DNA of 64,000 nucleotides from Lentisphaerales bacterium. Its GTDB lineage: Bacteria > Verrucomicrobiota > Lentisphaeria > Lentisphaerales > Lentisphaeraceae. A program made the translations under genes and the position numbers. Location of the stretch: contig JAKVBD010000011.1 of the NCBI GenBank assembly GCA_022446985.1, forward strand, positions 1-64,000, written 5' to 3'. Below, piece by piece: positions 9,123 through 18,531 of the stretch (position 1 is its first letter; each line of letters begins with the position of its first letter). The notes beneath the pieces were generated by a model that was not told where the DNA came from, ran no database searches, and saw only the letters and a program-made list of their open reading frames with translations.

Positions 9123-9761
9123 TTACCAATCAAAAGTTTCTTTAATATATGCAGCCAAAGCCTCTCCAATAGCTTTTGTCCCATGGTGATCGATATGCAC
9201 ACCATCGCCATCCATTGGTGGTACAGCATGTTGACCAGCATCAAAAAAGTGTACTTTATGAGCATCAGCAATTTCTTTATAAGCTTCGGCAAAGCCTTTC
9301 GATTTTTCGGAAGCTCCGTCAAATACGTGCCCGAAAGGTTTTTCGGCATCGACATAAACAGTAGGAGCAATAATGATGATCTCCGGGCATTCTCCATTTG
9401 GCCCACATTTTGCAGATTTAATCTGATCGATAAGTACAGCGATCCCCATTGCGGAATCAATTGCTGTTTTATTCATATAGTGCTTCATGTCATTTATACC
9501 TAACATGATCGACACCAGATTTAATGGGCGATGAGAATCCAGAATAGAAGGCAACTGTCTGGTGGCATTTTTATCAACATTTAGAGGATCATCCCAGGCC
9601 GTCATACGACCATTCAGAGCTTCTTCAATAATTCGCAGATCCGGATCCAGATTATTTTGTAAATGACCACAGATACGCAGATCGTAAGGGTAACGCTCAA
9701 AATCAGATGCCGGGATAAAGCCCCAGGTATTTGAATCTCCAAAACACAGGTAGTTTTTCAT
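9123..9761 (-). CDS. SGNH/GDSL-family hydrolase (TesA/arylesterase-like)
   Basis: The 212-residue protein opens MKNYLCFGDSNTWG with the block I GDS serine at about residue 10. It has LGINDMK (block III) and ends with GDGVHIDHHG, supplying the catalytic Asp and His. The close relatives are intracellular esterases such as arylesterase and acyl-CoA thioesterase I-like proteins. No signal peptide is present. The start at 9761 lies nine bases after AGGA; the alternative ATG at 9770 touches the ribosome site. It follows the sulfatase gene in the same direction across about 145 bp, so it may serve carbohydrate deacetylation, but that link is only positional. Confidence 0.85.
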   Translation of the reverse strand: MKNYLCFGDSNTWGFIPASDFERYPYDLRICGHLQNNLDPDLRIIEEALNGRMTAWDDPLNVDKNATRQLPSILDSHRPLNLVSIMLGINDMKHYMNKTAIDSAMGIAVLIDQIKSAKCGPNGECPEIIIIAPTVYVDAEKPFGHVFDGASEKSKGFAEAYKEIADAHKVHFFDAGQHAVPPMDGDGVHIDHHGTKAIGEALAAYIKETFDW

Positions 9762-9912
9762 GAATAACATTCCTAAAATAAAATTTGCAAATCACCTATA
9801 CGTCCACCTTATTATTACTAACGGAAGTTTAAATTTTATCTAAGTCATTTGTAACATTCATTGGCTTGCCAGACTCTACTTACTGGGTGGATGACGGTGG
9901 AGAGGTACACAC

Positions 9913-10572
9913 ATGTTTAAAAAAAGCTTTACGCTGATTGAGCTGCTTATAATAGTCGCAATTCTTGGCATACTTACATCAATTCTTTTGCCAAGCCTTA
10001 GTAACGCGCGTCTCAAAGCACAAAGAGCTGTCTGTATAAGCAACTGCAAGCAAGCAGGCTATGCTCTGACAATGTTTTTAGATGAAAATGATGAACTCTT
10101 TCCACAAAATAAATATGACGGCGTTTCCGACGAAGCTATCTGGATGGGAAAAGCTGGAAGCAGCCTAACCGTTGAAGCTTCTAAACGACCTTTAAATGGC
10201 TACTTAACCCAAAACTATGATGACTCCAGCATGCAATTTGCCAGGTGCCCCTCTGAAAAAGGCGGTTACTTTGAAGCAAAAGGAAATTCTTATGCCGCTC
10301 ATGTATTCGGCGGTAAAGCTCTTAAACCTCCAGTTACACTTTCCATGGTTAAAGAACCAGATAGAGTTATAGCTATCGCCGAAGTTGGAGGTATACGAGC
10401 CGAAAGTGCAACAGGTGTCGATGACTCTAAGTACTACTGGCATACTCCCTTTGGAACGACCGAATGGGTCACTGTATTTGTTGACGGGCATGTGACTAAT
10501 AATAGGTACATACCCGGCCAACGAAATGCCGAACTTTATACTTTTCGTTTTGATAACGTCTGGAATAACTGA
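9913..10572 (+). CDS. pseudopilin-like protein (prepilin N-terminal motif)
   Basis: This is a 219-residue protein starting MFKKSFTLIELLIIVAILGIL, with the prepilin cleavage motif and hydrophobic helix, then SILLPSLSNARLKAQRAVCISN, the usual continuation in this family. The C-terminal VTVFVDGHV motif matches the YLDGS/FLDGH motif of the other copies. GAGAGG lies seven bases before the ATG. It is not part of a secretion operon; the divergent SGNH hydrolase is upstream and aldose 1-epimerase converges from downstream. The N-terminal motif is certain, but the role as pilus-like or surface protein is inferred. Confidence 0.8.
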   Translation: MFKKSFTLIELLIIVAILGILTSILLPSLSNARLKAQRAVCISNCKQAGYALTMFLDENDELFPQNKYDGVSDEAIWMGKAGSSLTVEASKRPLNGYLTQNYDDSSMQFARCPSEKGGYFEAKGNSYAAHVFGGKALKPPVTLSMVKEPDRVIAIAEVGGIRAESATGVDDSKYYWHTPFGTTEWVTVFVDGHVTNNRYIPGQRNAELYTFRFDNVWNN

Positions 10573-10578
10573 TCTTAA

Positions 10579-11726
10579 CTATTTGACTGAAAACTTATAA
10601 ATAATCGTATGATTATAAACTTCACCCGGGCTCAATAATGTTGACGGAAATGTCGGTTGATTAGGCGAATCAGGAAAACTCTGAGGTTCCATACAAAATG
10701 CATAACGATGTTTATACGCTTTGCCACCTTTACCAATATTTGAAGAATCCAGAAAATTACCTAAGTAAAACTGCATACCCGGTTTATCCGAATATACTTC
10801 CATAACTCTTCCAGTTGTTGGCTCTGTTACTCTCGCCATAAAATTCAGTTCATTACTCGAAGTATCATTGATCACCCAGTTATGATCATAACCCAGGCCA
10901 TACTTCAATTGTTGATCATTACTGTTTATGCGAGCACCAATTTTCTTCGGCTGAGTAAAGTCAAATGGCGTTCCTTTAACAGCCTTAAGTTCACCAGTAG
11001 GTATCAAAGTTTCATCAACCGGTGTAAATTTATCAGCATTGATCATTACCTCATGGTCATAGATATTTCCGCTTTCAGGACCGGCAAGATTAAAGTATGA
11101 GTGGTGCGTCAAATTCACATGCGTTTTTTTGTCAGTAGTGGCAGTAAAAGCCAATTTCAATTCATTAGCTTTTGTTAATGTATAAATAGCCTTTACTTGA
11201 AGATTCCCTGGGAAGCCTTCTTCACCATCCTTACTGGTATAAGTCAGCTCAAGTGAAGGTCCCTCACTTGTTTGCTTCTCTACTGCAGACCACAGAACTT
11301 TATCGAAACCTTTAAGGCCACCATGCAGATTATTTTCGCCATTATTCTGAGCCAGTATATACTCTTTGCCATCAATCGAGAACTTGCCTTTTGCTATGCG
11401 ATTGCCAAACCTACCGACTAAACAACCAAAATATGGATTGGCTTCAACATAATATTCCAAGTTATTGTAGCCTGCTACGACATCTTCCAGTGCTCCATTT
11501 GTATCCGGCACTGACAATGAAGTTACGATACCACCATAATCAGTAATCTTAGCTTCCAGGCCATTACTATTTTTTAATGTATAAAGATTCACAGGCAGAC
11601 CTTCTTTAGTTTTTCCAAATGTTCTAACTTCAATCCCTTTAATCGGTGAATATGAACTGCAAGATGTAAAAGTCAGCAGCCCCCTATTAAAAGCAATCTA
11701 AGTAAATAGTTAGGTCTAAATATCAC
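10579..11726 (-). CDS. galM: aldose 1-epimerase (mutarotase), lipoprotein leader frameshifted
   Basis: The intact part (11592 down to 10579) has the mutarotase motifs NRIAKGKF, NLTHHSYFNLAG (catalytic His) and CMEPQSFPDSPN (catalytic Glu region). It interconverts alpha and beta anomers of aldoses. Coding similarity continues upstream of 11592 without a start, through LLTFTSCSSYSPIKG, which looks like a lipobox. The only good start is GTG at 11726 with AGGAGG five bases before it; it reads MIFRPNYLLRLLLIGG and then stops. A one-base shift in the five-C run at 11680-11684 joins leader and body. So it is either a real inactivating frameshift, a sequencing error, or a shorter cytoplasmic protein from an internal GTG. 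The enzyme domain itself is complete. Confidence 0.8.
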
Positions 11727-11842
11727 ACTGACCTCCTATAAGATATTGGTTAATAACTACAAATTTTATTAAGTTTAAATATAGAAATATTTTTATATTA
11801 AAAAATTAAATCATGCAAATACTTTAGAAATGCTTGATTTTA

Positions 11843-11862
11843 TATAATATTGTATATACAAT
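11843..11862 (+). promoter_or_regulatory. TATAAT box with overlapping 14-bp palindrome
   Basis: TATAAT at 11843-11848 is followed by the perfect palindrome ATTGTATATACAAT at 11849-11862, right before the ATG at 11869. The site would cover the transcription start, so it is a natural operator for the ribbon-helix-helix protein encoded second in this unit. No Shine-Dalgarno sequence fits between, which suggests a very short leader or leaderless mRNA. No clear -35 box is seen. Confidence 0.55.
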
Positions 11863-11868
11863 GTATAT

Positions 11869-12327
11869 ATGTATTACTCCGATATATTCAGAAATTTTGA
11901 AAAGAACAAAATTGCTTACGCAGTCGTGGGAGCGTTGGCGTCGAGTTTACATGGAGTCGTTCGAGGTTCTCTTGATCTGGATATCGCGGTGAGATTTGAA
12001 GCTGAGAACCTTCAAAAAGTTGAGTCCAGCCTGGAAGAACTTGGCTACACTTCAGCCATACCTGTTTCTGCCACTGAAATATTCAACTTTCGCCAACAAT
12101 TTATCGAAAAGCGAAATCTTCTCAACTGGACATTTACCCACAATAGCGATGCCACAAAACAAGTAGATATAATCATCACTCATGACCTCAAGGACATGAG
12201 CTTCAGGAAACTAAAAACCAAAATGGGGATTGTGCCGTTAATAAGTAAGAAAGATCTCATAAGTATGAAAAGAGCGGCCGCAAGACCGCAGGATTTGGAA
12301 GATATAAGAGCACTGGAGAAACTATGA
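11869..12327 (+). CDS. nucleotidyltransferase-fold protein, possible toxin of a TA-like pair
   Basis: This is a 152-residue protein. VVGALASSLHGVVRGSLDLDIAV (residues 19-41) is the helix and Asp-x-Asp motif of the DNA polymerase beta-like nucleotidyltransferases (D36, D38), and KQVDIII supplies the third acidic residue (D100). The catalytic residues are thus present. It resembles the AbiEii/MNT-like minimal nucleotidyltransferases found in toxin-antitoxin and defence modules. The stop overlaps the start of a ribbon-helix-helix gene as ATGA, so the two are coupled. The pairing with that type of DNA-binding partner, instead of AbiEi or HEPN, is notable. Function as toxin is an inference. Confidence 0.7.
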   Translation: MYYSDIFRNFEKNKIAYAVVGALASSLHGVVRGSLDLDIAVRFEAENLQKVESSLEELGYTSAIPVSATEIFNFRQQFIEKRNLLNWTFTHNSDATKQVDIIITHDLKDMSFRKLKTKMGIVPLISKKDLISMKRAAARPQDLEDIRALEKL

Positions 12328-12569
12328 AAAAATCGACTCAGTTCTTTACCGATGAATACCTCAAGGAATGCCAAAAGCTGACCTTTGATCAGATTCTCGA
12401 ATTTCAGGAAAATTACCGTAAACTTTATCAACCCTCAGAAAAATCCAAAGCTATTTCGGTCAGGGTACCGGAAAACTTACTCTCAAACTTTAAAGGGAAA
12501 TGCTCACTAGAAGGGACCAAGTATCAACGAAAAATAAAAGACCTTATGAATGACTGGGTGAAAAACTAA
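12324..12569 (+). CDS. ribbon-helix-helix (CopG/BrnA-like) DNA-binding protein
   Basis: The 81-residue protein has KAISVRVPENLL near residues 43-54, the beta strand and start of the first helix of the ribbon-helix-helix fold. KCSLEGTKYQRKIKDLMNDWV follows as the second part. The first 40 residues form a charged helical segment, which in such antitoxins often wraps around the partner. It overlaps the nucleotidyltransferase gene by four bases. It probably represses the unit through the palindrome at 11849-11862. Its role as antitoxin is inferred from context. Confidence 0.7.
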   Translation: MKKSTQFFTDEYLKECQKLTFDQILEFQENYRKLYQPSEKSKAISVRVPENLLSNFKGKCSLEGTKYQRKIKDLMNDWVKN

Positions 12570-12644
12570 GCCATTTAAAGACATAAGGTTAGAATTCCTT
12601 CTAAACGCACCAATAATCTCTCAAGAATATTGAGGAATTCAGGC

Positions 12645-14021
12645 ATGATCTTAGAAGGAAATTTTTATAACCACGATGGCCGCTTCAAAGGCCAGGTTAA
12701 ATGCAACGACCAGGGTATCATCGAGGCAATGGGTGAGAGCCTTGGTCAAGCAGACTTCGCTTTCGGTGAAGACGAATTGATTTTCCCGGGTATGGGCGAC
12801 ATTCACATTCACGCCCGTGAAGATGAAACCGGCACACAGCTCTACAAAGAAAGTTTTGCGACTGCAGCAGCTGCAGCAGTAAATGGCGGAGTTGTTCATG
12901 TAGCAGACATGCCGAATAACCCAGTACCGCCAGTAGACGATCAAAGCTATGCAAATAAATGTGCAAAGTGCAGCGACGAAAAAGTTCACTTCACTCTCTA
13001 TGCAGGCATCGGCCCCGACACCAATCCATTGACCAAAACTGTCCCTTATAAAGCGTTTATGGGACCTTCAATCGGTGACCTTTTCTTCAAATCACAGTCT
13101 GAACTTGAAACGACTATCGAACGCTATAGAGGTCAGCATGTTAGCTTTCACTGTGAAGATCCGCATATCTTAGATATCTCTAAAAATAACGCGACTCACT
13201 CTGATCGTAGACCTCGTGGTGCGGCAAACACAGCCACTGCTTTTGCGCTTTACCTGATTGAGAAGTACGAACTTAAAGGCAAGCTTTGCCACTTCTCAAC
13301 TGGCGATGGCCTTGAACTCGTTCGAGCTGCAAAAGCCAGAGGCGTCAGCGTCACTGTCGAGACCACTCCACAGCAACTTTACTGGGACACTTCTGTTCTT
13401 GATGATGACAACAAGCCATGGTTACAAATGAACCCGGCTTTCAGAGATGAAATTGACCGTAAAGGCCTTCTTGCGGGTCTGCTCGATGGAACCGTTGATT
13501 ACATCGCTACCGACCATGCTCCTCACCGCATCTGTGAAAAACTTGGGCGCTACCAGCCAATTGAAATTCAGAAGAAACTTTCTGGCCTTAGTAGCATGAG
13601 CCTTGAAGAAATTGCAGAGTTAGACGAAATCTGCCTGAAGAATTTTGAGGAACTCAAGAAGAATGATCCTGAATTCTTTTCCAGCCTGGCAGACGTCAAT
13701 GGTGTATCTGGAACTTCTCAGTTAGATACTTATGGAGCTTTCACAACATGGCTCATGGAAGACCAGAACTTCACACCGGAGCAAGTTGCCAAAGTAACAG
13801 CTTTCAATCCAGGTGAATTCGTTAATCAATTTGAAACGACACCGGTGAAATTCGGTCAAGTTGCCGAAGGCTATGCTGCCTCATTTACAGTCATCAATAA
13901 GAACAAACCATGGACAGTTGATAACAATGACATTCAAAGCCGTTCAGGCTGGTCTCCTTTCCATGGAGCAACATTCCCTGGCAGTGTTTCAGCTGTTTTT
14001 CACCTCGGTAAGAAACTTTAG
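12645..14021 (+). CDS. pyrC: dihydroorotase
   Basis: This is a ~458-residue amidohydrolase. GMGDIHIHARED gives the metal His pair, PYKAFMG the probable carboxylated Lys, SFHCED and CHFSTGDG further His ligands, and ATDHAPH the catalytic Asp. These features fit dihydroorotase, the third step of pyrimidine synthesis (carbamoyl-aspartate to dihydroorotate). I start at ATG 12645 because GAGGAA lies seven bases before it; the in-frame TTG at 12630 would overlap that site. No other pyrimidine genes are adjacent. A terminator hairpin follows. Other cyclic amidohydrolases such as allantoinase are possible but fit less well. Confidence 0.85.
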   Translation: MILEGNFYNHDGRFKGQVKCNDQGIIEAMGESLGQADFAFGEDELIFPGMGDIHIHAREDETGTQLYKESFATAAAAAVNGGVVHVADMPNNPVPPVDDQSYANKCAKCSDEKVHFTLYAGIGPDTNPLTKTVPYKAFMGPSIGDLFFKSQSELETTIERYRGQHVSFHCEDPHILDISKNNATHSDRRPRGAANTATAFALYLIEKYELKGKLCHFSTGDGLELVRAAKARGVSVTVETTPQQLYWDTSVLDDDNKPWLQMNPAFRDEIDRKGLLAGLLDGTVDYIATDHAPHRICEKLGRYQPIEIQKKLSGLSSMSLEEIAELDEICLKNFEELKKNDPEFFSSLADVNGVSGTSQLDTYGAFTTWLMEDQNFTPEQVAKVTAFNPGEFVNQFETTPVKFGQVAEGYAASFTVINKNKPWTVDNNDIQSRSGWSPFHGATFPGSVSAVFHLGKKL

Positions 14022-14029
14022 TAAATTCA

Positions 14030-14064
14030 AGTCGGCAGTTATAATGCTGCCGGCTTTAATCTTT
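14030..14064 (+). terminator. terminator after dihydroorotase
   Basis: The stem AGTCGGCAG (14030-14038) and CTGCCGGCT (14047-14055) has one G-T pair and is followed by TTAATCTTTTTT. It lies between converging genes, and its T-run overlaps the end of the gene on the other strand. Confidence 0.75.
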
Positions 14065-14949
14065 TTTACTTTTACGTCTTCTATCATAGTTTTTAGCAGC
14101 CCTTTCAAAGCGCTGGTAGACTTTATTCAAGTACCCACCAAAGACTTCTTTTTGTGCCTCATTAAGAAAATCGGCGCTCTCAGTTAATTGCTTATACCTC
14201 TCACTGGTAACAGCCAGAAATTCATCTGCTTTTTCCTTAGATTCACGAAGAGTTTTCCACTCATCACCAAACATCTCTTTATGAATACTTCTGCTTTCCT
14301 GCATCAAAGAAGCCAATTCATCTTGAGCTGCAATGCTAAAATCGCCACTCTCCTCCATCTTTCCCTTTAGACCTGATATCTGTTGATATTGCTGCTTTTT
14401 ATCTTCATAATCTTGAAAAATATCTGTTTCAGATCCTAAAAGGTCGGCTATTTGCTGGTTAAACTTCTCTTTCATTTGCTCTTTGCGCTCAGCCAGCTCA
14501 AGCTTTTCATCATCATTCATATTGTGGCCACGCATCCAGTTCACCATTTCTTTTTCAGAAAGTAAACGAGTCAATTCTTCCTGACTGGCGTCATCTAAAC
14601 TTAAGCGTTCGAACAACAGAGGATAAGATCTTCTAATTCTCGCAGTATGGCTTTTGAGGAAATTTTCATACATGAAGGCCATGTGATCCAGCTTATCACT
14701 GTCATACTCCGGGTGACTGCTCACCTCTTTTATAATGACTTTGGTCTCACTTTTTGGTGATGTAGCTTCAGAAGGTGTAATGCTTTGGGGTTTAGTCTCT
14801 GAAGTTTCAACTGAAGGTGAGCTTATAATTTGGTCGCTTACAAAAACCGTTTCATTGACAGTCAATTCTTCTTCTGAGGATGTGAAGTAAAGCCCGGCAA
14901 AAACAGCTGTTGTCATAAATAAAAAATAAGTAGTTAGTCTGTAGTTCAT
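14056..14949 (-). CDS. membrane-anchored or secreted coiled-coil protein, unknown
   Basis: This is a 297-residue protein. The N-terminus (MNYRLTTYFLFMTTAVFAG) is a signal peptide or anchor. Then comes a low-complexity Ser/Thr/Pro/Glu stretch to about residue 75 and a long, highly charged, helix-rich region rich in Glu, Lys and Gln to the basic end RRRKSKKD. No catalytic motif is visible. It is a convergent neighbour of dihydroorotase and stands alone. The pattern suggests an extended periplasmic helical protein. Confidence 0.6.
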   Translation of the reverse strand: MNYRLTTYFLFMTTAVFAGLYFTSSEEELTVNETVFVSDQIISSPSVETSETKPQSITPSEATSPKSETKVIIKEVSSHPEYDSDKLDHMAFMYENFLKSHTARIRRSYPLLFERLSLDDASQEELTRLLSEKEMVNWMRGHNMNDDEKLELAERKEQMKEKFNQQIADLLGSETDIFQDYEDKKQQYQQISGLKGKMEESGDFSIAAQDELASLMQESRSIHKEMFGDEWKTLRESKEKADEFLAVTSERYKQLTESADFLNEAQKEVFGGYLNKVYQRFERAAKNYDRRRKSKKD

Positions 14950-15122
14950 TCTTTTATTCCAGTAGAGTTCTACATAATGTGCAAAGTCTTAGTGTTCGTA
15001 ATTTACCACAAGATCCCTGAATTTAACAATGATTCAAAATTCAGTATATTTTTTAATACCCGATTGCTCTTATCTTTATACATCTTTACAATATTTTTCA
15101 TAAAAAAACTCAAAGGGCAAAT

Positions 15123-15830
15123 ATGGGTTACTTCTTAATTAATGACTTACCTGAAAATGAAAGACCTCGGGAAAGAATGATCTCTTCTGGAGAAGATTCT
15201 TTGGCAAATGCAGAATTACTCGCACTTATTACCGGGACTGGCAGTAAGGGCCAGTCAGCCATCGATCTATCAAGAAATATTCTTGGCTATTTTGGCGGCT
15301 CTCTCCTGAAACTAAGCCGATCTGACTTAAACGAACTACAGAGCATCCATGGAGTAGGTGAAGCTAAAGCAACTGCTATCAAAGCCGTTTTTGCATTAGC
15401 CAGAAGACTTCAAGGGCAATTGGCCCAAGAAGGGTTTCATATTCAGGCTCCAGAAACAGCCGCAGATTACTTAAGGCCAATACTAGCTGGCAAAGAACAA
15501 GAAGAGTTCCATGTGTTACTGCTCGGAACCAGGAACGAGATTATAAAAGATGCCATGATCACCCGAGGTCTTCTCGATCGTTCTCATGTTCACCCCAGAG
15601 AAGTTTTTCGAGAAGCAGTCAAGCTTGGAACTTCGAAAGTAATTTTAGCCCATAATCACCCTTCTGGAGACCCCTGCCCTTCTAAGCAGGATGTCGAAAC
15701 AACTAAAAATTTACAGGAAGCTGGAGAAATCCTCGGCATAAAAGTTATCGACCATATTATTATCGGTCATTTGCGCCATAATATAAGCAAAGATTTCTGT
15801 AGCATGAGAGCTGAAGGCTACATGAATTGA
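15123..15830 (+). CDS. radC: RadC-family JAB/MPN domain protein
   Basis: The 235-residue protein has the normal length for the family. Residues about 74-90 (LQSIHGVGEAKATAIKA) are a helix-hairpin-helix. The C-terminal JAMM metal site is complete: HNHPSGDPCPSKQD at 177-190 gives H177, H179 and D190. RadC was once linked to DNA repair, but its real role is uncertain; stand-alone JAMM proteins act as metallo-isopeptidases. It is monocistronic here and lies far from the decayed defence island. Confidence 0.9.
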   Translation: MGYFLINDLPENERPRERMISSGEDSLANAELLALITGTGSKGQSAIDLSRNILGYFGGSLLKLSRSDLNELQSIHGVGEAKATAIKAVFALARRLQGQLAQEGFHIQAPETAADYLRPILAGKEQEEFHVLLLGTRNEIIKDAMITRGLLDRSHVHPREVFREAVKLGTSKVILAHNHPSGDPCPSKQDVETTKNLQEAGEILGIKVIDHIIIGHLRHNISKDFCSMRAEGYMN

Positions 15831-15953
15831 TTTTTTTCATAAAGATTGAGACGAATATTTGTAATTAAGAAGATATTCCTTAAATTTTAACAAAGGTTTA
15901 AGAATCTTCACTCTGGGCTGATACAAATATAAAACCATAAAGGTTAAATATTT

Positions 15954-16637
15954 ATGAATAAGAAAAACATACTTTGTTTTGTTACATTGGTTTTCTGCAG
16001 CGTATTTTCACATGCTGAAAACGGTAAAGCTGAACCCGGAGTCATTCGAAATAGCGAATCGGTCACCCTCGATTATAGCGACTTTGAAACAACCGACCTA
16101 TGGGAAGTAAAAGTCAAAGATGGCAAGGCTGACACCAAAGTCATCACAGACAAAGAGCTCGACACTAAAGTATTGCGATTACGGAGCAATCAGGCATCTT
16201 ACTATTTCCAGAAGTCAGTAAATGTTGACTTGGATAAATATGGCAGGCTCACTTTTAAATGGAAAGTCAAAAAGCACCCTAAAGGCGGTGATGTCCGCAA
16301 GCGTTCTACAGATGACCAAGCCGCCCAAGTCTTATTAGCCTTTGAAGGCCGAAACTTAATCAGTTATATCTGGGACCCTACAGCTCCGGTTGGCTACACC
16401 AAAGACTCTTCCATACCTTTTATTGTTTCACAGAAAATTCTTGTCGTACAATCCGGTGACGACCGCGAAGACAAAAACGAATGGTTTACCATAACCCGCG
16501 ACATAAAAGCTGACTATAAAAAGCTTTATGGACGAGAAGCTCCCAAACTTGGAGGAGTTGCTGTACAAATCAACTCACAGCATACCGAAAGTTTCTGTGA
16601 AGCGCATATCAGCCCCTTAAAATTTGAAAAGAATTAG
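15954..16637 (+). CDS. secreted DUF3047 protein
   Basis: This is a 227-residue protein with a signal peptide ending SHA near residue 21. The mature part has a jelly-roll-like pattern with LTFKWKV and AAQVLLAFEGRN, and the LISYIWDPTAPVG and VVQSGDD segments characteristic of DUF3047. The family is widespread in Gram-negative bacteria without known function and often occurs with transporters. It is followed 18 bp later by an ABC-2-like permease and then a ferredoxin, so a shared transcript is likely. Confidence 0.75.
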   Translation: MNKKNILCFVTLVFCSVFSHAENGKAEPGVIRNSESVTLDYSDFETTDLWEVKVKDGKADTKVITDKELDTKVLRLRSNQASYYFQKSVNVDLDKYGRLTFKWKVKKHPKGGDVRKRSTDDQAAQVLLAFEGRNLISYIWDPTAPVGYTKDSSIPFIVSQKILVVQSGDDREDKNEWFTITRDIKADYKKLYGREAPKLGGVAVQINSQHTESFCEAHISPLKFEKN

Positions 16638-16655
16638 TCTTCTTCACAAGGGCAT

Positions 16656-18170
16656 ATGAAACTAAGCGGCATTTCTTCAAATAAAGAGTTTATATTTACT
16701 GGACGAGTTCTTTTACAAGCTTCTCGCTCCCCTCAGACTTACATCACCAGAACCGTGCTTGCTGTTTTACTTACAGCAATTTTATCCTCTTTTGTCGATT
16801 CCGGAATTTTTTCGGGAATGATGGCCTTTCAAATCTTAGTCTCAATCAATTTCATCTTCTATTCTATGTACAGTTGCATAATATTTAGCTCGATGATTGC
16901 TTCGGAAAGAGAAAGCGGCACTCTAGGACTTTTGATGCTGACTCCACGCCATCCTCTTTCATTGATTGCAGCAAAATCAGTTCCTATTTTTAGCGAAATT
17001 TTAAATGGTTTACTTATCCAGCTACCCATTTTCATAATGTGCATAGCACATGGTGGAGTAGACCCTCAGCAGATCCCTCAAATCATGTTGTTACTCACAA
17101 TTCAGGTCATTCTTCTCGGCAGTATTGGCGTCGTCGTTTCCTGTCTTGGAGTCAGTTTTAAAAATGCCGCGGGACTAACAATTGTTTGTGGTCTTCTTTT
17201 CTTCTTTGGGCCTGGATTACTGGATCTATTTCAATACAAATACTTGCCGCAAACTGCTAGCTGGAATCTATTTAAGAAATCAGTAACTTATAATAATGTC
17301 CTGATTCTTGCCGGAATATTTAACTTTCAGGATCTCATCCCAAATATCGTTACCTCAGCTATACTGACTCTCTGCATAGCAGTGTTACTTCTTTACCTCA
17401 GTACCAAAATGCTTGAAAAGCTCAATTTATCGACAACTGCAGATCTTGGGAAAAATAAAGATAAAAGCAAAACAAAGAAACGTAAGCGAATTTGGGGACA
17501 AGCTCTAATCGGTAAAGACTATCTATTAAATGGTGGTAGGAAAATGGTGATTCTAAAAGCACTTTTTTACCCGATTGGGTCATTTCTGCTATACAGGCAA
17601 TTGCATAAGTCAGGCACCAGTACAAATAATGCCCTGCCTATAACCTGCGCCCTTTTGTACTTGGCATTTTTAACAGAACTCATTGTTTATACGTCCATGG
17701 CCTTTGTGTACGAGACAAAGGACAAGCAAATGTCATCTATTCTTATGCTTCCAAAAAGCAACATGGAAATATTAAAGACTAAGTATAAAGCAGCTCTTTT
17801 TTTCTCACTCATCCCATTATTCTATGGTGTACTTATAACTCTATTTAACCCTCAGTATTTTGGTAACTTTCTCAAGCTTCTCCATGAGCCGGGTAGCTAC
17901 ATAGCCTTAAGTATTTATCTCACGATATTATTTACTATTGCTCACTCAAACCTCATAAAAACGATGAAAAAAAATGCTGCAGGGCAAATCAAAAAGACCA
18001 TTGCGATGTTTGCCTTCTATTATTTCGGAATTAGACCATTAACGAATGTCTACGACTACAACCCATGGCTTTGCTCTTTTATTGTAGCCATAGCTGCAAT
18101 AGTTTATATTTACTACACTACTAGAAAAATTGACCGGGACATGACGACTGTTGCGCAACAGGAAAACTAG
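16656..18170 (+). CDS. ABC-2-type permease-like membrane protein
   Basis: This is a 504-residue, strongly hydrophobic protein with roughly twelve membrane helices. An early SERESGTLGLLMLTP motif is typical of ABC-2 permeases, where the EtxGT-like segment sits after the second helix. The two halves look related (a second MAFVYETKDKQMSSILMLP segment near residue 350), suggesting a fused two-permease protein. No ATPase gene is next to it. The transported compound is unknown. The ferredoxin gene starts directly at its stop codon. Confidence 0.65.
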   Translation: MKLSGISSNKEFIFTGRVLLQASRSPQTYITRTVLAVLLTAILSSFVDSGIFSGMMAFQILVSINFIFYSMYSCIIFSSMIASERESGTLGLLMLTPRHPLSLIAAKSVPIFSEILNGLLIQLPIFIMCIAHGGVDPQQIPQIMLLLTIQVILLGSIGVVVSCLGVSFKNAAGLTIVCGLLFFFGPGLLDLFQYKYLPQTASWNLFKKSVTYNNVLILAGIFNFQDLIPNIVTSAILTLCIAVLLLYLSTKMLEKLNLSTTADLGKNKDKSKTKKRKRIWGQALIGKDYLLNGGRKMVILKALFYPIGSFLLYRQLHKSGTSTNNALPITCALLYLAFLTELIVYTSMAFVYETKDKQMSSILMLPKSNMEILKTKYKAALFFSLIPLFYGVLITLFNPQYFGNFLKLLHEPGSYIALSIYLTILFTIAHSNLIKTMKKNAAGQIKKTIAMFAFYYFGIRPLTNVYDYNPWLCSFIVAIAAIVYIYYTTRKIDRDMTTVAQQEN

Positions 18171-18440
18171 ATGATTTATAAGATAAACTTTACGCGTTCA
18201 GGACGCATTTTAGAATACTGCAGTCACGAACATGCAAATCTAAGTATTCTTGACCTTGCCTTCGATAACGATGTTCAAATTAAGGCTGGATGTCGTTCCG
18301 GCTACTGCTCTGCCTGCCAGGTCGAAATTACCAAAGGTGACGTAAAGTACTTCTACGATCCACCTCCAGTTCCTGCTGATGGCGGAGCAGCTCTACTTTG
18401 CAGCTGCTACCCTGTGAGTGATTTAGAGATTAATGGGTAA
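18171..18440 (+). CDS. 2Fe-2S plant-type ferredoxin
   Basis: This is an 89-residue protein. The cluster ligands C41, C46 and C49 lie in GCRSGYCSACQ (C-x4-C-x2-C), with the fourth at C77 in LLCSCYP. This is the plant-type ferredoxin fold, carrying one electron. The ATG follows the stop of the permease with no gap, so it is translated from the same message. The redox partner is not apparent; no reductase gene is adjacent. Confidence 0.85.
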   Translation: MIYKINFTRSGRILEYCSHEHANLSILDLAFDNDVQIKAGCRSGYCSACQVEITKGDVKYFYDPPPVPADGGAALLCSCYPVSDLEING

Positions 18441-18531
18441 ACTAGAACTCCATTAATTACCCTATAATACTGGATCATTTACTACTACAAAGTATCTTAA
18501 CAATTCATTCATAAAAATAAGGGTAATTAAT

